DNA of 64,000 nucleotides from Terriglobia bacterium (GTDB taxonomy: Bacteria > Acidobacteriota > Terriglobia > Terriglobales > Acidobacteriaceae): the NCBI GenBank assembly GCA_032252755.1, contig JAVUPY010000052.1, positions 1 through 64,000 of the forward strand, given 5' to 3'. Below the pieces are notes generated by a model that worked only from the letters and a program-made list of their open reading frames with translations, ran no database searches and was not told the DNA's origin. Below, piece after piece: positions 1 to 13,089 of this stretch. A program made the position numbers and the translations under genes. The stretch's first letter is position 1; each line of letters begins with the position of its first letter.

Positions 1-367
1 CCCAGCCGGAGTAAAACGCGAGATGCGTGATCGTCTCTGAGATCTCGCTGGGTTTGACGCCGTTGTCGAGGGCGAGATTGAGGTAGTACGGCATCTGCAC
101 GGTCTGATTCCGCGCGATCAGCGCTGCCAGGGTCACGATGCTGCGGTCGCGTGGAGACAGATCTGGCCGCTTCCACAGGTCACCGAAAAGGCGGTCTTTT
201 GTGTATCGCTCAAGCGCCGGCGAAACTGCGTGAATGTCGTCGATCATGGATGTGGTCCGAGCTGTGTTTGACTGCTGCATGACTGCTTTATTCTCCGTTT
301 GACAGGAACCTGGAACAGTTATCAGCCAGAGCGCAATCGGAAATAAGAGCTTGATCGTCGGCTTCAT
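1..367 (-). CDS. carboxymuconolactone decarboxylase family protein, 3'-truncated by window edge
   Basis: Only the first 122 codons are present; the frame is open to the left edge. It opens with a hydrophobic stretch (MKPTIKLLFPIALWLI, ending near a Cys), so export is likely. It continues with GDLWKRPDLSPRDRSIVTL, the segment ALIARNQTVQMPYYLN, and then ETITHLAFYSGW. These are the core of the carboxymuconolactone decarboxylase/AhpD-like fold, and the downstream HLAFYSGW block is especially typical. The active-site Cys pair of AhpD is not visible, which fits the non-peroxidase branch. The ATG at 367 lies 23 bp past the stop of the next aldo/keto reductase gene on the same strand, so they are probably cotranscribed. 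The substrate is unknown. Confidence 0.8.
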   Translation of the reverse strand, partial: MKPTIKLLFPIALWLITVPGSCQTENKAVMQQSNTARTTSMIDDIHAVSPALERYTKDRLFGDLWKRPDLSPRDRSIVTLAALIARNQTVQMPYYLNLALDNGVKPSEISETITHLAFYSGW

Positions 368-390
368 TTCTTTTCTGCTCCATGCTCTTC

Positions 391-1934
<1,544 letters not shown>

Positions 1935-1960
1935 TTCCGGTTTCTCCTGGCGGCTGACCC

Positions 1961-3100
<1,140 letters not shown>

Positions 3101-3164
3101 TCAGAGCGACGTGACGACAAAACAGATAGAAAGACCGAAGGGTCGAGACAAAACGGTGATCGCA

Positions 3165-4463
3165 ATGCGCGAGGAACTCGCACACAAAATCGCGGCGCAC
3201 GCGCAATCACCGGGTGAAAATCCTACTGCTATTCCCGGCATGGCACTTTACCGTCGAACGAAGCCGACGGCGTGTTATCGAGCTTCCTATGAGCCGAGCC
3301 TTTCCGTTTTTGTCCAAGGGCGCAAGCGCGTCAATCTCGGAGGACATGTTTACCTCTGCGATGGATCCTCCTTTCTCCTGTCGTCGATCGATGTTCCCGC
3401 AGAGAGTCAAATCGTAGAGGCCACAGAACAGGTCCCGCTGTTGTCGATGTTTCTTCAACTCGACATGCCGACGGTACGCGAAGTCATTAGCCGCGAAGAA
3501 CTACCAGAACCCGAAACGTCTGATCATTCGCGCGGGATTGCTGTGGGCGAGACGACGGTCGGCCTTCTCGACGCTTGCACTCGGTTGATCGACCTACTTG
3601 AAACTCCCGAGGACATTCCGTTCCTCAGTCACCTGATCCAGCGAGAGATTGTCTACCGTGTCCTCCGCACGCCGCAGGGAGAACGCCTCCGCGCCATCGC
3701 AACGGCCGGCGATCTCAGCCATCGAACCGCAAGGGCAATAGCGTGGCTCAGAGCCAACTTTGCCAAGCCGCTGCACACGGAGGAACTCGCGGCGGTTGCG
3801 AGGATGGGAGTGTCGACGCTTCACCACCAGTTCCGTGCACTGACAGCGATGAGCCCGCTGCAATACCAAAAGCAACTTCGCTTGCAGACCGCAAGACAGC
3901 GGATGCTCATGGACGGGCTTGACGCGACGAGCGCAGCCTACGAGGTCGGTTACGAAAGCATCAGCCAGTTCAGTCGTGAGTACAGTCGTTTCTTTGGCCA
4001 GCCTCCAATTCGTGATGTCAAGGCCCCTTCGAGAGAGCAAGGTCGTGCCGATCAACGCTGCTTGACGATGAATCGCAAGGTCGCCAGACTGTCGATACCT
4101 CATTTGCTGCTAACAGGCCTTACCGCTCACTGGATGAAAGGTCAGCCTAGCAACCCGTCAGCCTTTGCGCTTTTGGAATATTGTCTCGCCGATTACACTC
4201 TGTCGGTTTCGAGCTACTCAAGATGCCTAATTCGGCGCAGAGCTACGGTGAGTCTCCCGCCAATCGCTCGGTGGTACACCTTCCCAGGTTCGGAAAGCGC
4301 GACCGAACGAGTTGGGGTCTTCAAAGCCAAGCAGGTATGCGGCCTCATTCAACTCCAATACAGAGTTGGAGAGGTAATACCGCGCCATCTGGTGTCGCGC
4401 TTCATCCAGAACCCGTTGGAAGCTGGAACCAGATTCCTGCAGTCGACGTTGCAGCGTACGTGA
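3165..4463 (+). CDS. AraC-family transcriptional regulator with aberrant C-terminal extension
   Basis: Residues 1-180 resemble the AraC_N (cupin-like) sensor domain: PGMALYRRTKPT, then YEPSLSVFVQGRKRVNLG, followed by LLSSIDVPAESQI. Residues about 190-285 form the double helix-turn-helix DNA-binding domain (LHTEELAAVARMGVSTLHHQF, split here as two motifs, and YESISQFSREYSRFFGQPP). Relatives end about ten residues after FFGQPP. Here the frame stays open for a further 147 residues of non-regulator-like sequence and overlaps 237 bp of the convergent gene. A one-base shift after position 4020 would give a stop at 4064-4066. So this is either a frameshift or a lost stop. The start is ATG 3165; GTG 3156 and further upstream are alternatives. 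It diverges from aldo/keto reductase 2 and probably regulates it. Confidence 0.75.
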   Translation: MREELAHKIAAHAQSPGENPTAIPGMALYRRTKPTACYRASYEPSLSVFVQGRKRVNLGGHVYLCDGSSFLLSSIDVPAESQIVEATEQVPLLSMFLQLDMPTVREVISREELPEPETSDHSRGIAVGETTVGLLDACTRLIDLLETPEDIPFLSHLIQREIVYRVLRTPQGERLRAIATAGDLSHRTARAIAWLRANFAKPLHTEELAAVARMGVSTLHHQFRALTAMSPLQYQKQLRLQTARQRMLMDGLDATSAAYEVGYESISQFSREYSRFFGQPPIRDVKAPSREQGRADQRCLTMNRKVARLSIPHLLLTGLTAHWMKGQPSNPSAFALLEYCLADYTLSVSSYSRCLIRRRATVSLPPIARWYTFPGSESATERVGVFKAKQVCGLIQLQYRVGEVIPRHLVSRFIQNPLEAGTRFLQSTLQRT

Positions 4464-5240
4464 GCTCATGTGCAGCGCCTCGGAGATCACCTCCATTGAG
4501 GGCCGTTGTCCGGTCAGTCGGTCTTGAATGGCACGCCGCACCAGTTCGATGAAACAGTCCTCTTCCTTTTCCGTGTACTGTCGCAGTTGCTCTTCAAACT
4601 GCGGCGCGAGCAATTCGAGCAGTTCGACGTTCCGGGTGACAAATGGCGTGGTGGCATCGGAGGCACGGAAGATGATTGCGTTGCGCGGAGCGCCGCACAC
4701 CGCCTTGCAGCCAAAGCTGCGCTCAAGTACGCGCAGATTCTGACGTTGTTGCACGTACTCCACTCGGAGTGGATTCAGCTGCGTTCCGGTTCCGTGTCGA
4801 GCGAGAGAAATCATCCACGAGAAGCAGTAGTCCGTGAGCACATGGGGCTCTGCATCGACTGCAAGCAGCCACCGAAACGCAACACTGAACTCCTCTTTGC
4901 CGAGCTTGTTGAGGATCTCTTCTGGCGCGGTCAGCTTTTTGTACCGAGCGAGGTGTTCGGTGGCGGTCACCAGATTCTGAGTTGAGAGTGCGGCGATAGC
5001 CATCGGGTGAAAGCGCTCTGTCTTAGTTTCGATGCCCAGTTTCACGCCCATGAGCGGATCGGAACTGACCACCTCTACCGCGTTCCAGAGTGCAAAAAGC
5101 TCTTCGGTGGAGACGAGAACGCGCGTCTGCTCAAACAAATCTCGGGGAAGTCCCGCCTTGCGCAGCACCGCGGCAACTGACACGCCGTGCTCCTTCAACT
5201 TGAGGGCAAGACGGCCCGGAACCCGAAAGCGCTTCAGCAT
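4227..5240 (-). CDS. AraC-family transcriptional regulator (arabinose-binding-like N-terminus)
   Basis: 337 residues. Residues about 20-205 match the 'arabinose-binding domain of AraC' type found in OruR/ArgR-like regulators (AAVLRKAGLPRDLFEQ, then DPLMGVKLGIETK, and HPMAIAALSTQNL). Residues about 235-330 are the AraC HTH domain (PSMEVISEALHMSSRTLQRRL, broken here by the turn, and LLGFEDPNSFGRAFRTW). The ATG at 5240 has GGAGG eight bases upstream. It diverges from the Tat-signal aldo/keto reductase gene at 5471, so that operon is its likely target. It is convergent with, and overlapped by, the extended frame of the other AraC gene. Confidence 0.92.
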   Translation of the reverse strand: MLKRFRVPGRLALKLKEHGVSVAAVLRKAGLPRDLFEQTRVLVSTEELFALWNAVEVVSSDPLMGVKLGIETKTERFHPMAIAALSTQNLVTATEHLARYKKLTAPEEILNKLGKEEFSVAFRWLLAVDAEPHVLTDYCFSWMISLARHGTGTQLNPLRVEYVQQRQNLRVLERSFGCKAVCGAPRNAIIFRASDATTPFVTRNVELLELLAPQFEEQLRQYTEKEEDCFIELVRRAIQDRLTGQRPSMEVISEALHMSSRTLQRRLQESGSSFQRVLDEARHQMARYYLSNSVLELNEAAYLLGFEDPNSFGRAFRTWEGVPPSDWRETHRSSAPN

Positions 5241-5470
5241 GACGGAATCCTCCAGCTAGTAGCGTACTGGATTTCCGATTTGTGCACCATTCAGACCGCG
5301 CCAGAATGCCAGCAGAAGGCGCCAAAAAAGATTGGCGTGATTCGAAGCCATATTGGCGCGTCTGGCAGAGCGCCGCGATCGCATCAAGGCTAGTGTGGGG
5401 AATATTGGTGCTGGGCGCAGGCAGCCAATCAGTCTCAAACACCCTTCCACGATGGACGAAAGGCTCAGAT

Positions 5471-6625
<1,155 letters not shown>

Positions 6626-6683
6626 AGCCTGAACGATGCGCAACCGAAGCCGGAACATCAACGACACATATCGAAGGAGAGCC

Positions 6684-7193
6684 ATGAAAGCCTTAACGCT
6701 GGGTCTGTTTCTATCGACACTGATTGCGCCGTCGTGCTACGCACAGCAAGCGCCACCGCAGCCACCGACGGAATCGATTAAGACTGCCGCAAATCCTACA
6801 CCAGAGCAACAAGAAGTCATCAATCTTTCAAACACGAAATGGGATTGGATGGCAGCGAAGAAGGTCGACTCCCTGGAAACACTATTTGATGACAAAGCCA
6901 TGTTCACTCACATGGGAGGAACCTGGGGGAAGACCCAGGAATTAGCGACCATCAAAAGTGGCGGCATCTGGTACAAAAAGGCCGTCGTTTACGCCGTTGA
7001 CGCTCGTATTTTTGCTAACACTGCCATCCTGCTGGAGGACATCGACCTGCAGGCAGCCGTCGGAGCGCACGAAGTTACTAATCCATTCATGGTGACGGAG
7101 GTTTATATCAGGGAAAGCGGCAAATGGAAGCTCGTCCAACTCACGTTCTCCCATCTGCTCAGGCCGGTCAGAATGAATAGCAATAAGAATTAG
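6684..7193 (+). CDS. exported SnoaL/NTF2-like (DUF4440-type) protein
   Basis: 169 residues with a signal peptide (MKALTLGLFLSTLIAPSCYA, cleavage near residue 20). The mature domain has EVINLSNTKWDWMAAKKVDSLETLF, here read as two helices, then DDKAMFTHMGGTWGKTQEL and a C-terminal TEVYIRESGKWKLVQLTFS. That is the cone-shaped NTF2-like fold of the DUF4440/SnoaL group, used by diverse enzymes and ligand-binding proteins. The ATG at 6684 has GAAGGAG upstream. It sits 58 bp after the Tat-exported reductase and 69 bp before paralogue 4, which suggests a periplasmic partner of that reductase. No catalytic residues can be assigned. Confidence 0.82.
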   Translation: MKALTLGLFLSTLIAPSCYAQQAPPQPPTESIKTAANPTPEQQEVINLSNTKWDWMAAKKVDSLETLFDDKAMFTHMGGTWGKTQELATIKSGGIWYKKAVVYAVDARIFANTAILLEDIDLQAAVGAHEVTNPFMVTEVYIRESGKWKLVQLTFSHLLRPVRMNSNKN

Positions 7194-7199
7194 GCGTAA

Positions 7200-8258
<1,059 letters not shown>

Positions 8259-8277
8259 TCCCCTCCTCACCACGTCC

Positions 8278-8313
8278 GTGCCCCACATCTGCTGCGGTCA
8301 GCAGATGTGGGCC
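8278..8313. repeat. palindromic repeat, family A copy 1
   Basis: CCCACATCTGCTG at 8282-8294 pairs perfectly with CAGCAGATGTGGG at 8299-8311, giving a 13-bp stem with a four-base loop. It begins 19 bp after the stop of aldo/keto reductase 4 and lies upstream of the DUF305 gene. The same core recurs at 11211, 18351, 19824, 21143, 21224, 23640, 24549 and 26971. Confidence 0.9.
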
Positions 8314-8400
8314 TTTCACTCGCTCCGGTTAACGCCGCCCTCTACACCGTTCCACTCTCTTTGTGATAGCGTAGACGCACTTGAATGTGGGGTAGGACAA

Positions 8401-9111
8401 TTGAAATCCAATAATTCGCGTCACTTGCGCGAAGCCTCGACCACTTTTGGATGCATCACGCCGCTGGTCATCTTCGTAACAGCGGTCTTGTTCTGTTCCG
8501 TTGCGCTGGCGCAGAAATCTTCCGCGCCCGTCATCGTCCAGCCCGGCGCTCCTGGCCAGCCCAGCAAGGTTCTTCCGGCCTCGACGCACGGTGTGCTCCC
8601 GCCGCTCTCGCAGGCCGAGATCGACTTCATGCAGGGAATGATCATGCACCACCAGCAGGCCGTGGAGATGACCGCGCTCATTCCCTCGCACACCACCAAT
8701 CCCGACATCCGCCTTCTTGGCGCGCGCATCGGCCGCTCGCAGGCGGACGAAATCCATTTCATGCAGCACTGGCTCGAAGTGCGCGGCCAGCCGACCTCCA
8801 TGGAGATGCCCGGAATGCCCGGCATGGACATGTCCGGCCACGCCATGCCGCTCATGCCCGGCATGCTGACGCCCGAGCAGATGGAAGCGCTCCGCAACGC
8901 ACACGGCGCCGAGTTCGATCATCTCTTCCTCACCGGAATGATCCAGCATCACGGCGGCGCGCTCACCATGGTCCACGATGTCTATAAGAAAGCAGGCGCC
9001 GGGCAGGACGCCGACTTCTTCGATTTCACTACCGATGTCGACACGGGGCAGCGTGCCGAAATCAGAATCATGCAGGGACTTCTGAAGAAAGAACCAAAGG
9101 AGAAACAATGA
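8401..9111 (+). CDS. exported DUF305 family protein, Met/His-rich
   Basis: 236 residues from a TTG at 8401, chosen because it starts just before a signal peptide (about residues 1-38, ending VALAQ). The upstream open frame (to 8278) runs through a repeat and has no family similarity. The domain shows DUF305 hallmarks: MQGMIMHHQQAVEM with HH at 83-84, DEIHFMQHWL, and MIQHHGGALTMV with HH at 183-184. A Met-rich loop (MEMPGMPGMDMSGHAMPLMPGM) lies between them. Such His/Met arrays suggest binding of copper or another soft metal in the periplasm, as proposed for this family. It overlaps the next gene by four bases (ATGA), so the two are translated together. Confidence 0.87.
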   Translation: MKSNNSRHLREASTTFGCITPLVIFVTAVLFCSVALAQKSSAPVIVQPGAPGQPSKVLPASTHGVLPPLSQAEIDFMQGMIMHHQQAVEMTALIPSHTTNPDIRLLGARIGRSQADEIHFMQHWLEVRGQPTSMEMPGMPGMDMSGHAMPLMPGMLTPEQMEALRNAHGAEFDHLFLTGMIQHHGGALTMVHDVYKKAGAGQDADFFDFTTDVDTGQRAEIRIMQGLLKKEPKEKQ

Positions 9112-11153
9112 ACCGACCGCGCCCTCGTGCGCTTTACCTGGCCGCCATCGCTGCCATCCTTCTCTCGTTCGGCGTGATCGCGCAGGCACAGAACCAGCAG
9201 CAGCCGGCCCAGCCTCCTGCCGCCAACGCCCAGCAAAACGCGCAAACGGAAAATAAACCTGCCGCGCCGCAGGCGGAGAAGAATCCGTTCGCGCCCGTGC
9301 CCGCGCCGCCGCTGCCTCCCGGCATGACCGGATCCAACGTCAACGATCCGCGCTATAGCCTGAAGCCCGGCCTCTACGACGCTGGCGAGACCTCCATGGG
9401 TCTCAAGCACCTCGACTTCCTCAAGAAGCCCGACGCATTCCAACTTGGCACCGACGATCCCAACGCCGGCAAGGTCAATACCATGCTCGGCCAGCTTGGC
9501 ATCGGCAACCCATCCAAGATGCCCGGCGGAATGAAACTCGTTCTCGCGCAGCTCGCCTTCGCCAACTCCGACGTCGCCTTCCAGGGGCACTACCTCTTCC
9601 AGGGCAACTTCTACGGCATCGACATCTACGACATCTCCAATCCCGCCAAGACGAAGCTTGTCACCACGCTCGTCTGCCCCGGCGGACAGGGCGACGTTTC
9701 CGTCTACAAAAACCTGCTCTTCATGTCTGACGAAATGCCAAACGGTCGCGTGGATTGCGGCACACAGGGCTTCCCGCCCGATCCGCCGCCTCCGGCTCCC
9801 GGCGCAGGTCAGCCGCCGCAACGCCACATCCCGTCCGCCCAGGCGGAACGCTTCCGCGGCGTGCGCATCTTCGACATCTCCGACATCCTCCATCCCAGGC
9901 AGGTCGCAGCCGTCCAAACCTGCCGCGGCTCGCACACGCACACCCTCGTCGTCGATCCCAATGACAAGGACAACGTCTACATCTACGTCTCCGGAACGTC
10001 CTTCGTGCGTCCGTCCGAGGAACTCACCGGTTGCGAAGGCGGCGAGCCCGACAAGAATCCCGAAACCGCGCTCTTCCGCATCGACGTCATCAAGGTTCCG
10101 CTCGCGGCTCCGCAGAACGCCGCCGTCGTCTCGCATCCGCGCGTATTCATGAACTCGCGCACCGGAGAGATCGCCGGCCTCACCAACGGCGGCAGCCACG
10201 GCCAAGAGAAGCCGAAGCCGACGGATCAGTGCCACGACATAACCGTCTACTCCGCCTTGGGACTTGCCGCGGGCGCTTGCGAGGGCAACGGAATCCTGCT
10301 CAACATCAAGGATCCCGTGAATCCCAAGCGCGTCGATGCCGTCAACGATCCCAACTACTCCTACTGGCACTCCGCGACCTTCAACAACGACGGCACCAAG
10401 GTCCTCTACACCGACGAATGGGGCGGAGGCCTCGGCGCGCGCTGCCGTCCTAACGATCCCAACGTCTGGGGCGCCGACGCCGTCTTCAGCCTCCACGACG
10501 ACAAGCTCACCTTCGACAGCTATTACAAGCTGCCCGCCGCGCAGCAGGACACCGAGAACTGCGTCGCCCACAACGGCTCGCTCATTCCCGTTCCCGGCCG
10601 CGACATCGAGGTCCAGGCCTGGTACCAGGGCGGCGTCTCCATCATGGACTTCACCGACTCCAAGCATCCGCACGAGATCGCCTACTTCGACCGCGGTCCC
10701 ATCGATCCCAAGGTCCTCGTCCTCGGCGGCTTCTGGTCCGCTTACTGGTACAACGGCTACATCTACGGCTCGGAAATCGCGCGCGGCCTCGACGTCTTCC
10801 AACTGACGCCGACCAAGGACCTCACGCAGAACGAAATCGATGCCGCGAAAACCGTTCAGGTCGCGGAAGAGAACGTCCAGAACCAGCAGAAGATCGTCTG
10901 GCCGCCGAAGTTGATCGTCGCCAAGGCCTACCTCGATCAGCTTGAGCGCTCGCAGGCTCTGCCCGCGAAGGAAATCGCTTCGCTCCGCAAGCAGATCGAC
11001 AAGACCGAGAAATCGCGCTTGAACAAGAAAGAAGTGGCGAAGCTCAACAAGATGATTCCGTCGCTGGAACAGAGCGCCGGCTCGGCGAAATCTTCCGCCG
11101 ACACCGAACGCCTCCACAACCTCGCCGAAATCCTCAAACACCCCGAAGCCTAA
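9108..11153 (+). CDS. exported LVIVD-repeat protein (beta-propeller)
   Basis: 681 residues with a signal peptide (cleavage near AQAQ, residue 28) and a Pro/Gln/Ala-rich linker to about residue 65. The body carries LVIVD-type repeats: FYGIDIYDISNPAKTKLV, then RGVRIFDISDILHPRQVAAV, NIKDPVNPKRV, and GGVSIMDFTDSKHPHEIAYF. These predict a seven- or eight-bladed propeller at the cell surface or in the periplasm. Residues about 570-675 are charged and helical, probably a coiled coil. It is coupled to the DUF305 gene by an ATGA overlap. The pairing suggests the propeller and the metal-binding-like DUF305 protein act together. Enzymatic activity is not evident. Confidence 0.88.
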   Translation: MNRPRPRALYLAAIAAILLSFGVIAQAQNQQQPAQPPAANAQQNAQTENKPAAPQAEKNPFAPVPAPPLPPGMTGSNVNDPRYSLKPGLYDAGETSMGLKHLDFLKKPDAFQLGTDDPNAGKVNTMLGQLGIGNPSKMPGGMKLVLAQLAFANSDVAFQGHYLFQGNFYGIDIYDISNPAKTKLVTTLVCPGGQGDVSVYKNLLFMSDEMPNGRVDCGTQGFPPDPPPPAPGAGQPPQRHIPSAQAERFRGVRIFDISDILHPRQVAAVQTCRGSHTHTLVVDPNDKDNVYIYVSGTSFVRPSEELTGCEGGEPDKNPETALFRIDVIKVPLAAPQNAAVVSHPRVFMNSRTGEIAGLTNGGSHGQEKPKPTDQCHDITVYSALGLAAGACEGNGILLNIKDPVNPKRVDAVNDPNYSYWHSATFNNDGTKVLYTDEWGGGLGARCRPNDPNVWGADAVFSLHDDKLTFDSYYKLPAAQQDTENCVAHNGSLIPVPGRDIEVQAWYQGGVSIMDFTDSKHPHEIAYFDRGPIDPKVLVLGGFWSAYWYNGYIYGSEIARGLDVFQLTPTKDLTQNEIDAAKTVQVAEENVQNQQKIVWPPKLIVAKAYLDQLERSQALPAKEIASLRKQIDKTEKSRLNKKEVAKLNKMIPSLEQSAGSAKSSADTERLHNLAEILKHPEA

Positions 11154-11210
11154 GCGTCGGCTTTGGCTGTTGGATTTCGGGTAGTTTTTCCAGTGGTGTA
11201 TCACCCGCCG

Positions 11211-11252
11211 TGCCCCACGTCTGTCGCAGTTAACAGACGTGGGCACGATGCA
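11211..11252. repeat. palindromic repeat, family A copy 2
   Basis: CCCACGTCTGT at 11214-11224 pairs with ACAGACGTGGG at 11233-11243. It is followed by CACGATGCA, the mirror of the AGTGCATCGTG flank seen at other copies. It lies 58 bp after the LVIVD gene. A partial copy (ACAGATGTGGG) follows at about 11301-11311. Confidence 0.88.
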
Positions 11253-11333
11253 CCGTGGTTCTGAGGTCTTTCCGACACTACGAACACTCTCCGATGCATC
11301 ACAGATGTGGGTCTTTTTCTTCCGCAAGAACAC

Positions 11334-11388
11334 CAGCGCCGTAGGCGCAACTGCTTCCAGCCCGGCCTTTCAAGGCCGGGTCCGCTGG
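11334..11388. repeat. dispersed repeat, family C copy 1
   Basis: Begins CAGCGCCGTAGGCGCAACT and continues with a hairpin, CCCGGCC-TTTCAA-GGCCGGG, at 11361-11380. It ends six bases before the stop of the lipoprotein gene on the minus strand, where it could act as a 3' hairpin. A second copy in the same orientation is at 12095. Confidence 0.75.
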
Positions 11389-11393
11389 AGCTA

Positions 11394-11861
11394 CTAGGGA
11401 TTGATTTCATCCACCTGGACCCAAACGTACCAGAAACCGGTAGGTAAGGCGGCATCTGCTTTGGTAGTTGCGAACTTCTTTGGGTCGGCTTTGATTTGAT
11501 CGACTGTTGTGACCCATTCCGGGGCTCCGCCCGTGGTGTACGTGGTCGTGTTTGGATCGAAGTAGAATCCCGCCTCCGAACCGGACGAGGGGACAACTAC
11601 GCCGCCGATAATCATCGAGCCGGGAGTGTTGTTCATATAACTCATCATCCCAGTCCACGTACTCGTTGCATTGAAACCGATAGGAAATTTCTCGACGTTG
11701 TTGTCCTTGTCTTGCGCCACAAGTTCGGAGACAGAAACGTTGCCAGCTGCGCCCTTCCAGTTGTAGCTGGGGTTCGTCTTCCCAGAATCTCCGCAAGCAC
11801 TAACCAGCAGCATTGTTCCGAAAAACAGAATGAATACCTGAATCCGTTGGAAGCCTTTCAT
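11394..11861 (-). CDS. small lipoprotein of unknown function
   Basis: 155 residues. MKGFQRIQVFILFFGTMLL is followed by VSACGDS, a lipobox with the Cys at about residue 22, so the protein is anchored as a lipoprotein. The mature part is rich in Thr, Gly and aromatic residues (FNATSTWTGMMSYMNNTPGS, GFYFDPNTTTYTTGG) and ends with WYVWVQVDEINP. I do not recognise the family. I chose the ATG at 11861 because the upstream 31 codons of open frame lack a signal. Repeats of family C lie on both sides in the same orientation. Confidence 0.72.
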   Translation of the reverse strand: MKGFQRIQVFILFFGTMLLVSACGDSGKTNPSYNWKGAAGNVSVSELVAQDKDNNVEKFPIGFNATSTWTGMMSYMNNTPGSMIIGGVVVPSSGSEAGFYFDPNTTTYTTGGAPEWVTTVDQIKADPKKFATTKADAALPTGFWYVWVQVDEINP

Positions 11862-12215
11862 TGGTTCGACCTTAAGAATTCTGTATTCTCCGAATGTACC
11901 CGCAGTTGCGCGTGCTTTCGACAAAAAAGCCTTTGCGTTCCGGAACCGGAACAAAAACGATAATTCATCGCACTTTGGTCACCCGTTCCCCAGAAGTGAA
12001 CCGGGTGCCCCGTCCAAGCTCCGCGTGGGCGGGGTAGTTCTTTCGGAGAAAACTCCGGTCGGAAGAAACCCGAAAATTGCGATTTACCGGCGCACAGCGC
12101 CGTAGGCGCGACTCCGTCCAGCCAGGCCTTTCAACGCCGGATTCGCGATCCGGCCTATGGCATATCGACAGGACGAGTTCGGTACTTACGGTACTTGGCG
12201 GATATACTTTGGGCC
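11862..12215. other. 354-bp gene-free stretch with repeat family C copy 2
   Basis: No credible gene. Positions about 12014-12059 contain short imperfect inverted repeats. Positions 12095-12150 carry family C copy 2 (CAGCGCCGTAGGCGCGACT, then CCAGGCCTTTCAACGCCGG), about 760 bp from copy 1. The rest must hold divergent promoters for the lipoprotein gene and the TPR-like gene at 12216, but no hexamers stand out. Confidence 0.65.
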
Positions 12216-13049
12216 ATGCTGATCACGCGATTGCTCCGCGCAACGGTACTGATATCCGCTCTCTTGCTCATCCAGACGAACCTCGCCGCGCAGGGGCCGA
12301 TAACTCGTTGCGAACAGGCTCCCGGCTCGTTAGGACAGTTGAATCGAAACCAGAAAAAACTATTCCTGAAGTCGCAGGACATGCTCGCGGCAGGTCGCTA
12401 TGCCGACGCGTTTCGAGAGTTGCGTGGTCTGCTGGCGCAGTTGCCGCAGCATACTCCCATACAGAGCGTGATGGCGGAAATGACAGCCGAGGCCGCGCTC
12501 TTCGCGGGAGACCGCGCCTACGCGATAACCCTCTTGAAGCCTCTCCAAGAACACGACGGCAGCGACTGTCTGGCGAGAACGCTCTTAGCTCGGGCCTACG
12601 CAGAAAATGGGCAACCGGCGGAGCGAGAAGCTGAGATCAGTGCGCTCACTGAACTTCACAACCAGGCTCCCGATTCGCCTATTGGAAAACTCGACTTCTT
12701 TCTGCTGGAGCACCAGAGCCTGAAGAGCGGCGGCACTGTGGGGATCTGGTATGCTCTGCGGCCTTGGGGGGTCATGAAAACCCATTTGTACGCGCAGGTT
12801 CTTGACCCTTCGGGAAAGGCAACTCTCACAATCCAGCTCAACAGCGACGATGGCCTTCAGGTTTACTTCAAGGAAAAGCATCCCGACCTGGCAGCCAAAG
12901 GTGAGCGACAGTTTTCTCTTGATGTGGCTCAGCCTGACGGCACGGGTGGCGCAATTCAGTTCTTCGATGGTGCGCCGACATACGATGCTGTGCGGGAACG
13001 CATCCTCGCAATTGCCGAACGCACCGAAAACCCGGGTGCGAGACGATGA
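12216..13049 (+). CDS. exported TPR-like protein of unknown function
   Basis: 277 residues from ATG 12216 (TTG 12195 is an in-frame alternative adding seven residues). Residues about 1-26 are a signal peptide (LISALLLIQTNLAAQ). Residues 45-150 are helical and read like two to three TPR units: KSQDMLAAGRYADAFRELRG, then AEAALFAGDRAYAITLL, then ARTLLARAYAENGQPAE. The C-terminal half (HLYAQVLDPSGKATLTIQL, FSLDVAQPDGTGGAIQFFDG) looks like beta structure and is not recognised. It stands alone between unrelated small genes. No function can be assigned. Confidence 0.72.
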   Translation: MLITRLLRATVLISALLLIQTNLAAQGPITRCEQAPGSLGQLNRNQKKLFLKSQDMLAAGRYADAFRELRGLLAQLPQHTPIQSVMAEMTAEAALFAGDRAYAITLLKPLQEHDGSDCLARTLLARAYAENGQPAEREAEISALTELHNQAPDSPIGKLDFFLLEHQSLKSGGTVGIWYALRPWGVMKTHLYAQVLDPSGKATLTIQLNSDDGLQVYFKEKHPDLAAKGERQFSLDVAQPDGTGGAIQFFDGAPTYDAVRERILAIAERTENPGARR

Positions 13050-13089
13050 TTCGCATTTGCGCCGTGTGGATTGTTTAGGAGATGCCGAT

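Noticed and set aside
8982-11333. 783-codon open frame on the minus strand opposite the LVIVD gene
   Set aside because: Its product is repetitive Val/Gly/Glu/Asp/Arg-rich sequence typical of the antisense of a high-GC gene, and the plus-strand frame has a clear signal peptide and family motifs.
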